From positions 1 through 31,404 of the forward strand of contig LSSN01005905.1 in assembly GCA_001970855.1 (NCBI GenBank): a DNA stretch of 31,404 bases. The letters are read 5' to 3'. Below, piece after piece: positions 9,577 to 19,765 of this stretch (the first letter of the stretch is position 1; each line of letters opens with the position of its first letter). The DNA is from Smittium culicis (lineage: Eukaryota; Kickxellomycota; Harpellomycetes; Harpellales; Legeriomycetaceae). The notes under the pieces were generated by a model, which made no database searches, was not told the DNA's origin, and saw only the letters and a list, made by a program, of their open reading frames with translations. The position numbers and the translations under genes are program-made.

Positions 9577-12387
9577 TTTAAATACCAATTTTTATTAATA
9601 AGCTTAGTCACCGAAGATCCGGGCGTTATTATGTTATCGTTTAATTCTAATTTTTATTAATAAAAATATGTTTCTATTATCTCTTTGTTGAAATTCTGGA
9701 TTGAAAAAACTAATATTATAATCCCAGGCTAGTTATTAATGGTTATTACTAGAGCGATAATATGATTTTATTTCAAAAAATTTTCGTATATTGTCTAATC
9801 AAATAATAATGATAAAAAATATTTTAAATTCTAATATTATTATATATATGAATAATTTCAAATGATAAATTTAACTTTTGCTTTTTTTTAACTGTATTGA
9901 AGAAAAAGTTTATGTTTACGAATTGATAAAATAAATCTAAATCAGTGTAAACAACTATTTTTTTTTATGAAAAAAATTGAGTTATATGACGTTTATATCG
10001 AATTTTGAAGGAAGATCCAAGTTAAAAATAATATGATGATGGAGAAATAAATTCCCAAATGAAAAAACTATCGTTATTTATTTTAAAATAAAAAAAAAAA
10101 CTATAAAAAAAAAGCACGCGCCTGGTTTTTAGATATTACTTATAAAACAATAAGCGAAATTTCAATAAACTTATATTAAAACAGTTTTTTTAATAAATTG
10201 AGGAATAAATTAAATGAAGTTTAATCAGCTCTAACGCGATGAAGACTTGTTTGCAATAATACTAAAATGGAGGGTTTTATTGGGTAAATTTTTAATTTAT
10301 GAATTCGTTTTGTGGGATTAAAAGGCGTGGAAAAAGCTAGGAGTTTGTGGAGATGTATTAATATTACAAAATTCTTGCGCTAAAGAAATTAAAGCGCATT
10401 GTTGGGCCATGTGTTTTAATTTCTGTATTTATTGATTCTTGAAATTTTTTTTATTAAAAGTAAAAAAAATTTTTTTTCAAAGAGAATCAAATAATTAAAT
10501 ATCGATAACTCTTCAAAATATACTTCAACATTTAAACCGGAGAAAAATATTATATATTTTTCGGAATTATGTATTTTTTATAAGGTGCAATTTTTAAATC
10601 AACACTTTTGCGTTATTATGGTATGAAATCAAATGAAGTTATTAAAATTTTTTACACGAATCCAAAAAAATTCCTGAATTATTAAAAAAAACAATTAAAG
10701 CATGTAGTTATCCATAATTCAATTTTGAAAATACTTTAATGAGTCAAAAATATTCGAATCAAGTATTGATTATAATAAAATTTTGTAATCCAATGACCAA
10801 AAGTTGTTATTTTGGTGTTTAAAACTTTTCATTCAGTAGATTTTTAAAAAAGAATGCATATGTGAAAAAAATTTTCAAATCATTATTGTTGGCCATCACT
10901 TGAAATAAAAAAAGCTATTAAAGATTTAGATTAAAATATTGTGACAATAGAAATTCAAGATATTGATATGTTGAGGAGCGAGATTGGAAATGACACTTAA
11001 ATGTATGATTATATAATCGGGTTAAATCAAGTGATAGTATTTTACATAAGTATAAATAATAGTTTTCTTTTAAGCCGAGTATTTAATGCCTCAATGTTTA
11101 TCGCTTATATTCGAGAATTATCCCAGTGATGATGCTCGGATATGGAATTTTTAGAAGTGTAATTGTTAATCCTCTCAATTAAACAGAGTTTAAAATGTTC
11201 ATTATTAGAATTTTCCTAATTTCTTGTAATTTTGAAAAAAAAGAGCGTATTACAAACATAATAATATTATAATAAATAATGATAAAAACAAATATGGAAG
11301 CGGAAAATTCGCAAGTGATATATGAGATTTTTTTTTTGGCCAATATTTATAGGTGTTATTTACACATTAAATTATGTTTAATAATCACATTTAGATAAAT
11401 ATTAAACCAGATATTTTTTATTTAATAATTTTTAAAAATTTTTAAAAATTTTTATTAGATTTTATTTGTAAAATAAAAGTTTTTGGGTAGATATAATAAA
11501 TAATAACCAAAAGCAGAGCCGAATTGGCCATATAAAATAGCAATTATTATCTTAGTGTCATCGAAAAAAATAAAAAATAAATCTGATTATAAGTAAAAAC
11601 TAGGATAAATAAGATAAGTACAAAAGTGTAATGAAAATGGACAAAATATTGCATGACTATTAAATCCCAATTAGCGACATGGAGGAGAAGGAGGGAGGGA
11701 AACGAGAGGATATTTTGTATAATCACTTTTATTACTTACTTTCTTCGAACGATTTATCAATGTTGAAAGTGCTAACATCTAATTTCTAGAATTCCTTGTA
11801 AAATGAGTACATTATACACACATATACACACATTTTACATATACATATACATAGAATTATTAGGTAAATCTAGCATTCGGCTTACAAATCGTGTATTTCC
11901 CTCCTCACCAAATTGAAAAGACCCTTAAAACAAAAAATTGATCATTATTGACTTTTGCCTTCAAGCTATGATTTTGTATATATATATATATAGATATAGA
12001 GATTTTATTGGTATTTAAACGCGCAGATAAAAAAAAAAACAATGATGTTTTATGAAAATCAGGGAAAAGGACAGTTATAAAGCAAAGCGTGCTGAACTAT
12101 TTTTCATACTATTAGGCAGTAAATTATAAATAGTACAGATAATTTTTTATACAAATAATTAAAAATTTAGTTTTAATTTTAGAAACGATTAAAAAAAAAT
12201 AATAAGGTTTTAAAGATAAATATAAATGAGTCGAAAGAAAAATAAGAATTATTCTTGAAAATAAAAGGGGAAGGTAAGAGAGAACAAGCGAATTGTGGTT
12301 ATAAATAGAATAAGTTTGAATTGTGTAGTTTAGGAAGGGAATAGGGAGGGGAAGGGGTAAAAAGAGGGTGGGTGTGGGATAAGGTAA
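9577..12387. other. Long AT-rich spacer with simple repeats
   Basis: No intact gene. Plus-strand traces of coding may exist at 10214-10431 (about 70 codons in one frame with two stops) and around 10880-11120, both too eroded to name. Simple sequence: a 10-bp AATTTTTAAA repeat at 11427-11453, CA/TA-rich DNA at 11815-11852 and a TA run at 11979-11992. A purine-rich run, about 12330-12380, is the 3' flank of the CWF19-like gene. Confidence 0.5.
11427..11453. repeat. 10-bp A/T tandem repeat
   Basis: The unit AATTTTTAAA recurs almost three times and is self-complementary, so it can fold or act as an A-tract bend. No function is implied. Confidence 0.6.
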
Positions 12388-15132
12388 TTATTGAAGGGGT
12401 TTGTATATGGAGGCGAAAGTCTTGGTCATTTTATATTCCAAGTCGCTGGGCAAAACGCATGATTTCCAGTCAGCGCCGTTTTCGATATTGAGCAGGGAGG
12501 ATAAAACGCGTCTGCCGAACTGAGCGTCGAATTTGTACATGTTATCAAAAGTTGCGAAAATATGATCAAGCGGCTGGTTACTGCTGACGTCGTTTTGATG
12601 AATAGTTACTTGAACATACCCGCCATTTGGGTTTAACGAGCTTTGGTCCTATACGTACATAGATTAGTAAATATAAAAAAGGAATGGGTGGTTTATTTTT
12701 TTTAAAAAAAAAAAGGGATATCTTACAGGTTCTTGGTTTGACCAATTCAAATTTTCAGACTTGCCAAAATTGTAGAAGGCGTGCTTGACTTTTGGGACTA
12801 AGTGGAGGGGCAAAGGGACGACTTGGGTAAAAACGTGCATGTTTGAAGTTGGTTTGATTAGGGAAAAGGAGACGGCGGAACAGTTATAGTTGTTGAAGAG
12901 AGAGTTTAACGATACGAGATGGTTATTGATTTCAGTTTTGATTGCATGTAAATTTGATTGGGAGTCGATTTGGGCGTTTGTTGAAGAGACGTGTTCGATC
13001 GGGATGATGAGCACGTGGCCACCACCGGGGATGATGGGATCATTAATATCTGCTGAGGGGGAATCCTGAGGGCTATTGCCGTCGGAGCTGTTTGCAAGTA
13101 GAGAATTTGTGGGGATGAGCATGCCTTTAGCCATTGTAAGGTATGTTTCGTTTCCAATATAAGCGATAAGATTTTTATCGATTTTTGGGTTTGAGAGGCA
13201 GAACCAGCAATTAGCCTTGACGTCGTATTTAGGCCTTTTTGATGGGTTGTCATTGTTTGAGTTTTTGAGTTCGCAGTCTTGTATATAATGGCCAGGGACA
13301 TTACATATTTTGCAAATGTAACCGTTTGGGGGCATTTTTTTGGTCAAAGTTGGAGGCTGGTTATTATTTAGTTGGTGCGAGTTGTTGTTGTCAAATAGGT
13401 AAGAGTTGATTTCTGAGTTTGAATTATGGTGCCTTTTATTCCCTTGTTGATGAAGATCGAAAGGGCAATTTGTAGTATTTTCAGGCTCCTTAATCTTGGA
13501 TGAATTGTCAATAAGCAGCTTTTGAAGCGGCGTGATGTTCATTGCATAAAACCACTGTATAAAAATGGGCAGCAATGGATTAATAATTAAAAAAAAAATT
13601 AATATAAGGCATCATTAATGAATTAATTTTAAATAGATGACTAATAGATTAATAGAGTTATATCGGCGAAACAAAATTAAAATGGTGCTAGGTAAAAAAA
13701 AAAAAAAAAGAAAAAGGGTGTACTTACGCGAGATTTGTTGGAGCCTTTATAAGCACCGAGACCTATGAAGCGGGTGAAAACAGCGATATTGGATTGGTCA
13801 GAGTTGATACCGACGGAGCGAGAGGTTTGGGAATCGTACCTGAAGGGTTCGCGCTCGAAGAAAACGTTGTTTGAGGAGGCGAAGTGGTACCTCGGTTTAA
13901 GCAAAAGGCAGAGACGAGACAGCGAAGAAGAAGATGGTGCAGTTGGATGCGGGAGGGCGGGTGCTGTGGCAGAGTTAGTTTGAACATTCTCGGGCCATTG
14001 GTAAGAAATTAATATATCTACTTGTTGATGCTCTGGGCTTGTATTTGAGCCAGAATTTTGGTTTCCTGCGGCCTTGATTATATTTTCGATATCAGTATTG
14101 TTGTAGCATGGAAATTTCTGCTAGTAGAAAAAAGATAATTTAGGAAACATAATAAGTAAATGAAGGGAGGTGGAGGTTGAGGGATGGCGAATAAAGTAGG
14201 AGTAACAGGAATCATACATTGTCTGGTGTCGAATCAGAGGAGGTTGTTTCAGATCCGCTCAAGTAGGCAATTTTTACTCCATCAAAAGTCTTGTAAATTC
14301 CAGATTTGCCTATTTAAATATTCCGATGAGGAAAAAAAAAAAAAATGCAAAAGCGAGATTAGGGGATAAAGTAGATAAATAATGATAAGTTATAGGTATG
14401 GAAATTGAGAGTAATAATGATTTGGCATTTGGGTGCGGGGGAGGAAGAGTGAATACCTAGGTAGAACAAGTTTGAGCAAATTTCGCCGCCTGATGACAAA
14501 TCGCCGACTTTTTCGGAGACAGAAGAGGGTAAATGTCTGGATCCAGCAATGACAAACGCAGGAATAGGAACTAATTATTCAAACCGGATAAAAAAAAGAG
14601 AGAAAAAAGTAGAATTTTTAGAAATAGAGAAAGTAGTAATTAGTAAGAGGGGAAAAAGAGGAAGAGGGGGTGAATGAGGATGAAGAGGAACGAGAATTTA
14701 CTTGAAATCTGGTTTGAAAGGAGGCGGATCAAATCGTCGTTTGAATTTTCGGCACTAGATGAGGGCGAGGGCACCGTATTGGTGGAGGATGGTATGGAAT
14801 GATCATGGGAGGAAGGGCCGAAAAAGTCGCCAGTGATGAGGAGCGAGTCGAAGGGGCCGTTTTTGGAGTTGAATTTGGATATTTTATCAAAGAAGGAGAC
14901 GTAATCGCCGTTAACAGAACCAACAACTAAACTTTTTTTTTTTTTATAAAAAGGGGAGTGGAAAATGTAGATTTATGGGTTAAAGAAAATGATTTATATG
15001 TTTCCTATAAAGTGCTGTATGAAGAGTATCTTTTTAAGTGTTTTTTTTTTTTTTGTTGGAATAAGGAATTGTGGTAGTATTTATTAGGCAAATTAAAAAA
15101 GAGAATTGAATGAGTTACATTTTCGAGGCCAT
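12388..15132 (-). CDS. CWF19-like 1 / Drn1 spliceosome-associated protein
   Basis: Nuclear protein tied to late spliceosomes and lariat debranching (CWF19L1/Drn1 family). Seven exons: 15132-15119, 14931-14702, 14570-14457, 14309-14218, 14120-13728, 13554-12727, 12648-12388; 643 aa. The N-terminal metallophosphoesterase-like part has KILVVGSVNG, SLLITGDFFG and GGEICSNLFYLG, then VKIAYLSG and DILISYQWPENV. A CCHC zinc knuckle (Cys362, Cys365, His370, Cys375) follows. The CwfJ_C1 HIT-like domain starts at NCWFC (Cys397, Cys400) and includes GGGHVLIIPIEH (about 458-469), with a Ser/Pro/Asp-rich insert at about 436-455. CwfJ_C2 has QFGRRVLSSLL and GADWKSC near the C-terminus. The 14-nt first exon encodes only MASK plus two bases; it was chosen because joining at the A-tract acceptor 14932 restores the conserved ILVVGSVNG. 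The gene sits 282 bases downstream of the ZIP gene, same strand. Confidence 0.9.
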
Positions 15133-15414
15133 GGTATATTAGTGTAAGCACTTGGGAGTAACGTGGGGACGAATGGGATTAATTTGATAGGATTAAGAGA
15201 AGGGAGATGGTGGGGTGGGACGGAGGGGGGGAGATGAGAAAGAGGATACCTAATCTGATGAAGAGTTTGAAAGGAAAGGCGAGTAGAGAATATTCGGGAG
15301 AATTTCGGGTAGTGATAAATGGAGGGAAATGGAAAATTTATTCAAGTAAGAAAAAATGAAATGTAAAAAAAAAAGAGTAAAAAAAAAAAAAAAAGGAGGT
15401 ATAGATCAGCGATA
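15133..15414 (-). promoter_or_regulatory. Pyrimidine-rich leader of the CWF19-like gene
   Basis: Spacer between the ZIP stop and the CWF19-like start. In the gene's sense direction it is strongly C/T-rich (plus strand G/A runs at about 15190-15250), as is common before fungal start sites. The same composition recurs before the GGA-like gene. No TATA box stands out. Confidence 0.4.
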
Positions 15415-17079
15415 TTATTCGTTGAGGGCGATGATAGCCATAAGCGATAGACCAATCAGCATGGCGACAGTTTCGGTGATGGCGGAGAGAGAGAGGTTTG
15501 GGGCAGATTTGGAATCTGCGGAAGGGGATTGAGGGGGAGGATTGATGAGGTCAGGGATGACGCCGACGGTAGCGATGTAGATGAAGCCACCGGCGGTGAA
15601 GGGGATGACGAGATCGCTGAAGCTGACACCGTAGACAGAGGAGGGGAGGAATTCGGAGATGCTGGAGAAAGAGGCGAGGAGGGGGATGGAGGAGGAAGCG
15701 GTGGAGGAGGAGGCGTTGATGAGGGGTTTTGAGAAGACGGGGCCGGAGAGGGTGAATAGATTGTAGAAGTTGATTGAGTTTCCGAGACCGATTTCCTCGA
15801 TGAGGACGCCGGTGACAGCACCGAGCATTGCGCCGATGGCGGTGACGAACTGGGAGGAGAGGGCCTGCCACTGGGAGAAGCCGGACTGGATGAGAATGGC
15901 AAAGTCACCTAATTCGTGGGGGATTTCGTGCATGAAGACGGCGAAGAAGGTGGAGAGGCCAGCAGCGGGGGAGATGTAGAAGCTGGAGGAGATTGCGAGT
16001 CCGTCAGTGAAGTTGTGGGTGGCATCGGCGATGAGGTTCATGTAGGCGGAATGCTGGACTTGCTGGGATTTAGGTTTTGATTCAGGTTGTGGTTGAGGAT
16101 CTTGGTCTTTGGCGGAGCTTTTAGTTTGGCGTTGGCGCAAGTCGTTGTGGGTTGATGCAGTTGCAGTTGAAGTTGCAGTTGAGGTGGCAGTCGGGTTGCT
16201 GTGGGAGTGAGAGTGGGAGTGGGAGTGACTATGGCCGTGGCTGTGCCCGTGTCCGTGACCATCACCGTCTCCGAAGAGGCGCATAGTTTTGTCGACGGTC
16301 ATGAAGCTGAGCAAACCGACGAAAATAAATATTCCAAGGATGGTGTTTCTTGTATGGGAGTCGTGGGAGTGAGCAGAGCTGGAGAAGATGTGGGGTAAGA
16401 GGTGCAAAAAGACGTCACCGAGCAAGCCGCCAACGGCAAAAGAGACCATGATGCGGAGGAAGTTTGGGGACAAATTTTGGGGGATGATTAGGAGGATTAG
16501 GTTTGGGAAGAGGGAGATGTAGAAAGTGGCTAAAATAGCGGATTTGGCGGGATGGTTAGTTTTGGGGAAGAGCGAGTTTTCGATATAGTCAGAAGCGCGT
16601 TTGAACAGCGAGTTTGAGTGGCTATGACTATGGCCATGGTCATGGCTGTGGCCGTGAGAGTGGTTGTGGGGAGAATTTGCGAAGGATGCGTTTTTGATGA
16701 TTGCTAATATTTTGTCAGCGGTTTGTTGAGGGGATTCGGAATCGGAGGTGACTAGTTTCTGGATGGAGTTGTAGATGGCACAAGGGCCAGTTTTTGAGGA
16801 GTCAGAGGGTTGACAGTGGGAGTTATCGAGGTTATCGAAGAAGGTCTTGATGGGGTCAGTTTTGGAGAGTTTGGGGTCTTTGAGGAGAGTTTCAATTTTC
16901 TTGTATACCAAGCAGCTTTCCCAGAAGCGCTGGTCTACGGCTTTGACTTCAAGGTGGGAAGGTTTTGAGTGACCGTGGTTTCCGTGAGCTTGAGTGCAGT
17001 GGAAGTTGGAGGCGGTGATAGCAATAGCTACAAGAGAAAACGAGAGTTGAGAGAAAGAGCGGAGAGTTGGTAATCGCAT
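15415..17079 (-). CDS. ZIP-family zinc transporter, KE4/SLC39A7 type
   Basis: Moves zinc (and perhaps Mn/Fe) into the cytosol, probably out of the ER/Golgi as for KE4, Yke4 and IAR1. Uninterrupted 554-aa frame. The N-terminus (about 1-31) looks like a signal peptide, followed by a lumenal domain with His-rich NHGHS. His/Ser repeats lie at about 138-154 and, between TM3 and TM4, at 275-294, ending in a Thr/Ala/Ser run and a charged linker. TM4 carries HNFTDGLA (His355, Asp359) and TM5 HEIPHELGD (His384, His388), the two metal-binding signatures of the family. Hydrophobic segments lie at about 181-200, 208-230, 246-261, 350-370, 372-396, 409-428, 485-510 and 535-551, eight in all as expected. 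A long Ser/Ala-rich loop (about 430-480) is unusual. ATG at 17079 directly precedes the signal peptide. Confidence 0.93.
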   Translation of the reverse strand: MRLPTLRSFSQLSFSLVAIAITASNFHCTQAHGNHGHSKPSHLEVKAVDQRFWESCLVYKKIETLLKDPKLSKTDPIKTFFDNLDNSHCQPSDSSKTGPCAIYNSIQKLVTSDSESPQQTADKILAIIKNASFANSPHNHSHGHSHDHGHSHSHSNSLFKRASDYIENSLFPKTNHPAKSAILATFYISLFPNLILLIIPQNLSPNFLRIMVSFAVGGLLGDVFLHLLPHIFSSSAHSHDSHTRNTILGIFIFVGLLSFMTVDKTMRLFGDGDGHGHGHSHGHSHSHSHSHSHSNPTATSTATSTATASTHNDLRQRQTKSSAKDQDPQPQPESKPKSQQVQHSAYMNLIADATHNFTDGLAISSSFYISPAAGLSTFFAVFMHEIPHELGDFAILIQSGFSQWQALSSQFVTAIGAMLGAVTGVLIEEIGLGNSINFYNLFTLSGPVFSKPLINASSSTASSSIPLLASFSSISEFLPSSVYGVSFSDLVIPFTAGGFIYIATVGVIPDLINPPPQSPSADSKSAPNLSLSAITETVAMLIGLSLMAIIALNE

Positions 17080-17837
17080 ATTATATTAATGGGATAGTGA
17101 ATGGGATGGAAATATGAAATAATTGATTGTATATTGATTTGTTTTTCAGGAAACAAAGTATAAGTGTATTTATAATAAATAAATAATGAAAAGATTATCT
17201 CTTAGAGGAAGATTAAATAATATTAGATAAAAGATGATACTTAGAGCAAAAGTAAATGGTATTGAAGTGGAGGATTTAGGATTGAGTATCAGCTTGGCTA
17301 TAAAAGTAATAATTTAAAACAAGTCTTTAGGGTTTAAAGTTATGGCTTTAAATATGTAGGCTTTAAAATGTTTTAATATAAGTGATTTATTGCTGAAATA
17401 AAATAAATAAATATCCATTAAACCAAAAAAGCGATTAATTGTAGCAAATGATCTTTGTCGAAATTACATGCTACAAGTTGTTATTCGCCAAAAAATAAGA
17501 TTAAATCATAAAACTAAAATCTAATATCCAATGAGATGAATTTTAAGAAGTCAAACTAGAGAATAATTTTTGGAAGAAGTGAATTGTAATAGCTGATAGG
17601 ATCTTGAATGATATTCATTGGAGTGGAGAAATAGTTTTGGTTCAGAAATAGCAGCAACAACTTGATATGGATTATTCGCAACTGAGAAATAGTTTTGGTT
17701 CAGAAATAGCAGCACAAACTTGATATGGATTGTTCGCAACAATACTGAATTTAGAAGGGAGCAGGGGCAAGAGGCATAAAAATAGAGTGAAAAGTGTGCA
17801 AGCTTTTAGAAATGAGTAATTGGTGGCTATCAGGATT
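17080..17837. other. AT-rich spacer with a 58-bp duplication
   Basis: Lies between the start of the ZIP gene and the end of the upstream membrane protein gene, both minus strand. It holds the ZIP promoter and the 3' flank of the other gene. The only structure seen is the direct tandem repeat at 17626-17741. Confidence 0.5.
17626..17741. repeat. 58-bp tandem direct duplication
   Basis: Two abutting 58-base units, 17626-17683 and 17684-17741, each beginning GAGAAATAGTTTTGGTTCAG, differ at only a few positions (AGCAACAACT versus AGCACAAACT, ATTATT versus ATTGTT, and the last base). It lies about 100 bases past the stop of the membrane protein gene, probably in its 3' UTR or terminator. The unit length is not a multiple of three, and the ORFs crossing it look accidental. 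Confidence 0.9.
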
Positions 17838-18823
17838 TCAAGCGCTTTTAGATTTGTACTTTTTGCTGCTGAGATCATTTATCAGGCGCAAACTCTCGTC
17901 GAGCATCGATTGGGCGAGAAGAGTAGCAGAAGAGACGGCTATTGGTGCAGCCAGCCACGCGAAACTAGCTGCAAAGCTGTATACGCAGCCAATGATGAGC
18001 GCGAGAACCAGGCATAGGGCAGGGGAGACGCGTACAGCATTCAGAACCAAGGCGTGTGGTTGGACAGACGCGGCGAGGTGGTTGGCACAGATTGCTGATA
18101 GGCGGTTGACATGCAAATGGAAGGAAGAATTGAGGCGAGCGAGCGAATAGGAGACCAGAAGAAGCGATGCCAGAAGCGTAAGCAGAGAAATGCAGTAGGA
18201 AAGAAACTGCAGCGAAAAATGTTCTGAGGGCTCAAACAAAGCCAGAAAACCATTGCCATTAACATTACCATTGCTGTTACCACTACCAGTATGACTGGAG
18301 CCTAATACTGTCGCACACACAACCGAAACCATCGCTGCAAAGTATCTAACACAGTATTCAATTATGAATTTATAGTACTATATGTATTAGCCAAAGGAAT
18401 AGGTGCAATTAATAGCAGCTACTACAAAGTACAAGGGCTATAAACAGTATAGTTACATTAGAAGGAAAACAGAGCATACGATCAACAGAACGCTCTAAAT
18501 AACAAATAAAGTGCAATAAAGGGATATTAAAATCTAGTAGTAAAAGCAGTAAATTCGTAACAAGAGTGAATTACATTAACAAACGAATGGCTTTGCGCGT
18601 TGGATATCTCGATTTCGCTAATCACCTGATCCTGCTCTAAATGTCGAAAAATAAAAACTAAATTTAAGCATAATTGTCTTTCTTTTCGAGTAAAGAATTA
18701 ATGGTGTGTAAAACCTTCTTCGTTAAGGACGTCATACTGATCTTCCAGCGCCGGTTTGCTTTTTCTGCCGCTTGCTGCTGTACCAAGTCTGCTTCGAAGA
18801 CTGCCTATACTATCTAAAGCCAT
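17838..18823 (-). CDS. Small multi-pass membrane protein, unknown
   Basis: Model: exons 18823-18715, 18636-18562 and 18334-17838, 226 aa. Exon 1 has a charged N-terminus with GSLRSRLGTAASGRKSKP and ends DVLNEE. Its donor (AAG|GTTTTA) joins in phase 1 to exon 2 (EQDQVISEIEISNAQSHSF). The second donor (T|GTTACG) is weak but is the only one that keeps frame with the acceptor TTTGCAG at 18335. Exon 3 encodes a Gly/Asn/Ser-rich linker, a long hydrophobic segment (FLSYCISLLTLLASLLLVSY), a second pair around ALCLVLALIIGCVYSFAASF, and a Lys/Ser tail. I recall fungal membrane proteins with a comparable acidic 'EEQ' helix before TM segments, but cannot name a family. Exon 3 alone is open from ATG 18332, so a shorter product is possible. 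Divergent from the GGA-like gene. Confidence 0.6.
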
Positions 18824-19765
18824 TTACCACTTTGAAACTCAAATATATTATTATCAGTGCCTATAAAATACAGTTGATTATTCGTATCTTATTTACAAAA
18901 AAGTCCTCATTTATTAATAATTGTCCTTTTAAAAATCAGTTCTATTAATATCTCAGCGCTCTGAAATTTATCTCAAAATATTAACTCTTTACTTAGTTGA
19001 ATTGGCTCTGAAAGCCAATAGACTTAGCAGACAAGTTCATTGTCCAATAGATATTCCTGTCTACTTCTTTTCTTTATAGCTATCAATCTCCATTGGTTTA
19101 CAGCTATACAACATAGTTGTTCAGGTAACTAATTGGCCTAAATATTAAATATACAGGTTTATATATTATAGATCACCAATAATGACTTGATATTATATCG
19201 TCCGATCCTTCCATTTGCCTGCTTCAGTTTCTCATGTCTGATATATATTGGCTTATTATATCCTTTTCTCCAATCACCATAACTGTTTTTATTTTGATGT
19301 ATCTGAAATCTAAGCAGCGCCAAAAATCTATCCCAACAATATTCCACAAAAAAAAAAAAAAAAAATTCTTAATTCGCTTCTTTCAACAATTTTAAAATAA
19401 TCCTATTCGCATCCTAATTTAAGCTCTAACACCTAATTGGCTTGTTATCCCTACTATCGAGACATTATTGGCTGTTCAGTACATATCATTTCTACATATT
19501 TAATTTATTTATCTAATCGCCTTCTTTATTTCCCAATTTAGCTTTGCCTCTGCATTCTTTACTTAATAATTCATAGTCTGAATAATTCCTTATTAACAGA
19601 CTTTTCAGTTACTCTTTATATTCCATTCTCTCCGTCTCAAATATATATCTTTACTGCCTGTCTGCCCCAATCACCCACATCCCCTCCCCATCACCCAACC
19701 ATCCAACCTACCCTTACTTATCTCACACCCCGCTACAACCCTCCCCCTCCCCAAATTTTCTCAAA
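18824..19765. promoter_or_regulatory. Divergent promoter with clustered CCAAT boxes
   Basis: Shared upstream region of the small membrane protein gene (minus, ATG 18823) and the GGA-like gene (plus, ATG 19766). ATTGGCT or its complement occurs at 19001-19007, 19013-19019 (inverted, forming a hairpin with the first), 19247-19253, 19436-19442 and 19467-19473, with ATTGGCC at 19132-19138 and CCATTGG at 19090-19096. This matches the CCAAT box bound by Hap2/3/5 (NF-Y). The last 100 bases before 19766 are a C/T-rich leader with little G, typical of fungal transcription start regions. Confidence 0.55.

Noticed and set aside
12906..13301. 131-codon alternative frame within the CWF19-like exon 6
   Set aside because: Overlaps the frame holding the zinc knuckle and CwfJ domain; it is a shadow.
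15456..15979. Several long open frames overlapping the 3' half of the ZIP gene on both strands
   Set aside because: Low-complexity Ser/Pro or Arg/His translations that are frame shadows of the ZIP coding sequence, which carries all family motifs.
17551..17878. Minus-strand frames with a repeated NNPYQV peptide
   Set aside because: Created by the 58-bp duplication read in two frames; no coding evidence outside the repeat.
17794..18150. Plus-strand 118-codon frame over the small membrane protein gene
   Set aside because: Antisense to an exon with clear transmembrane pattern and good splice continuity.
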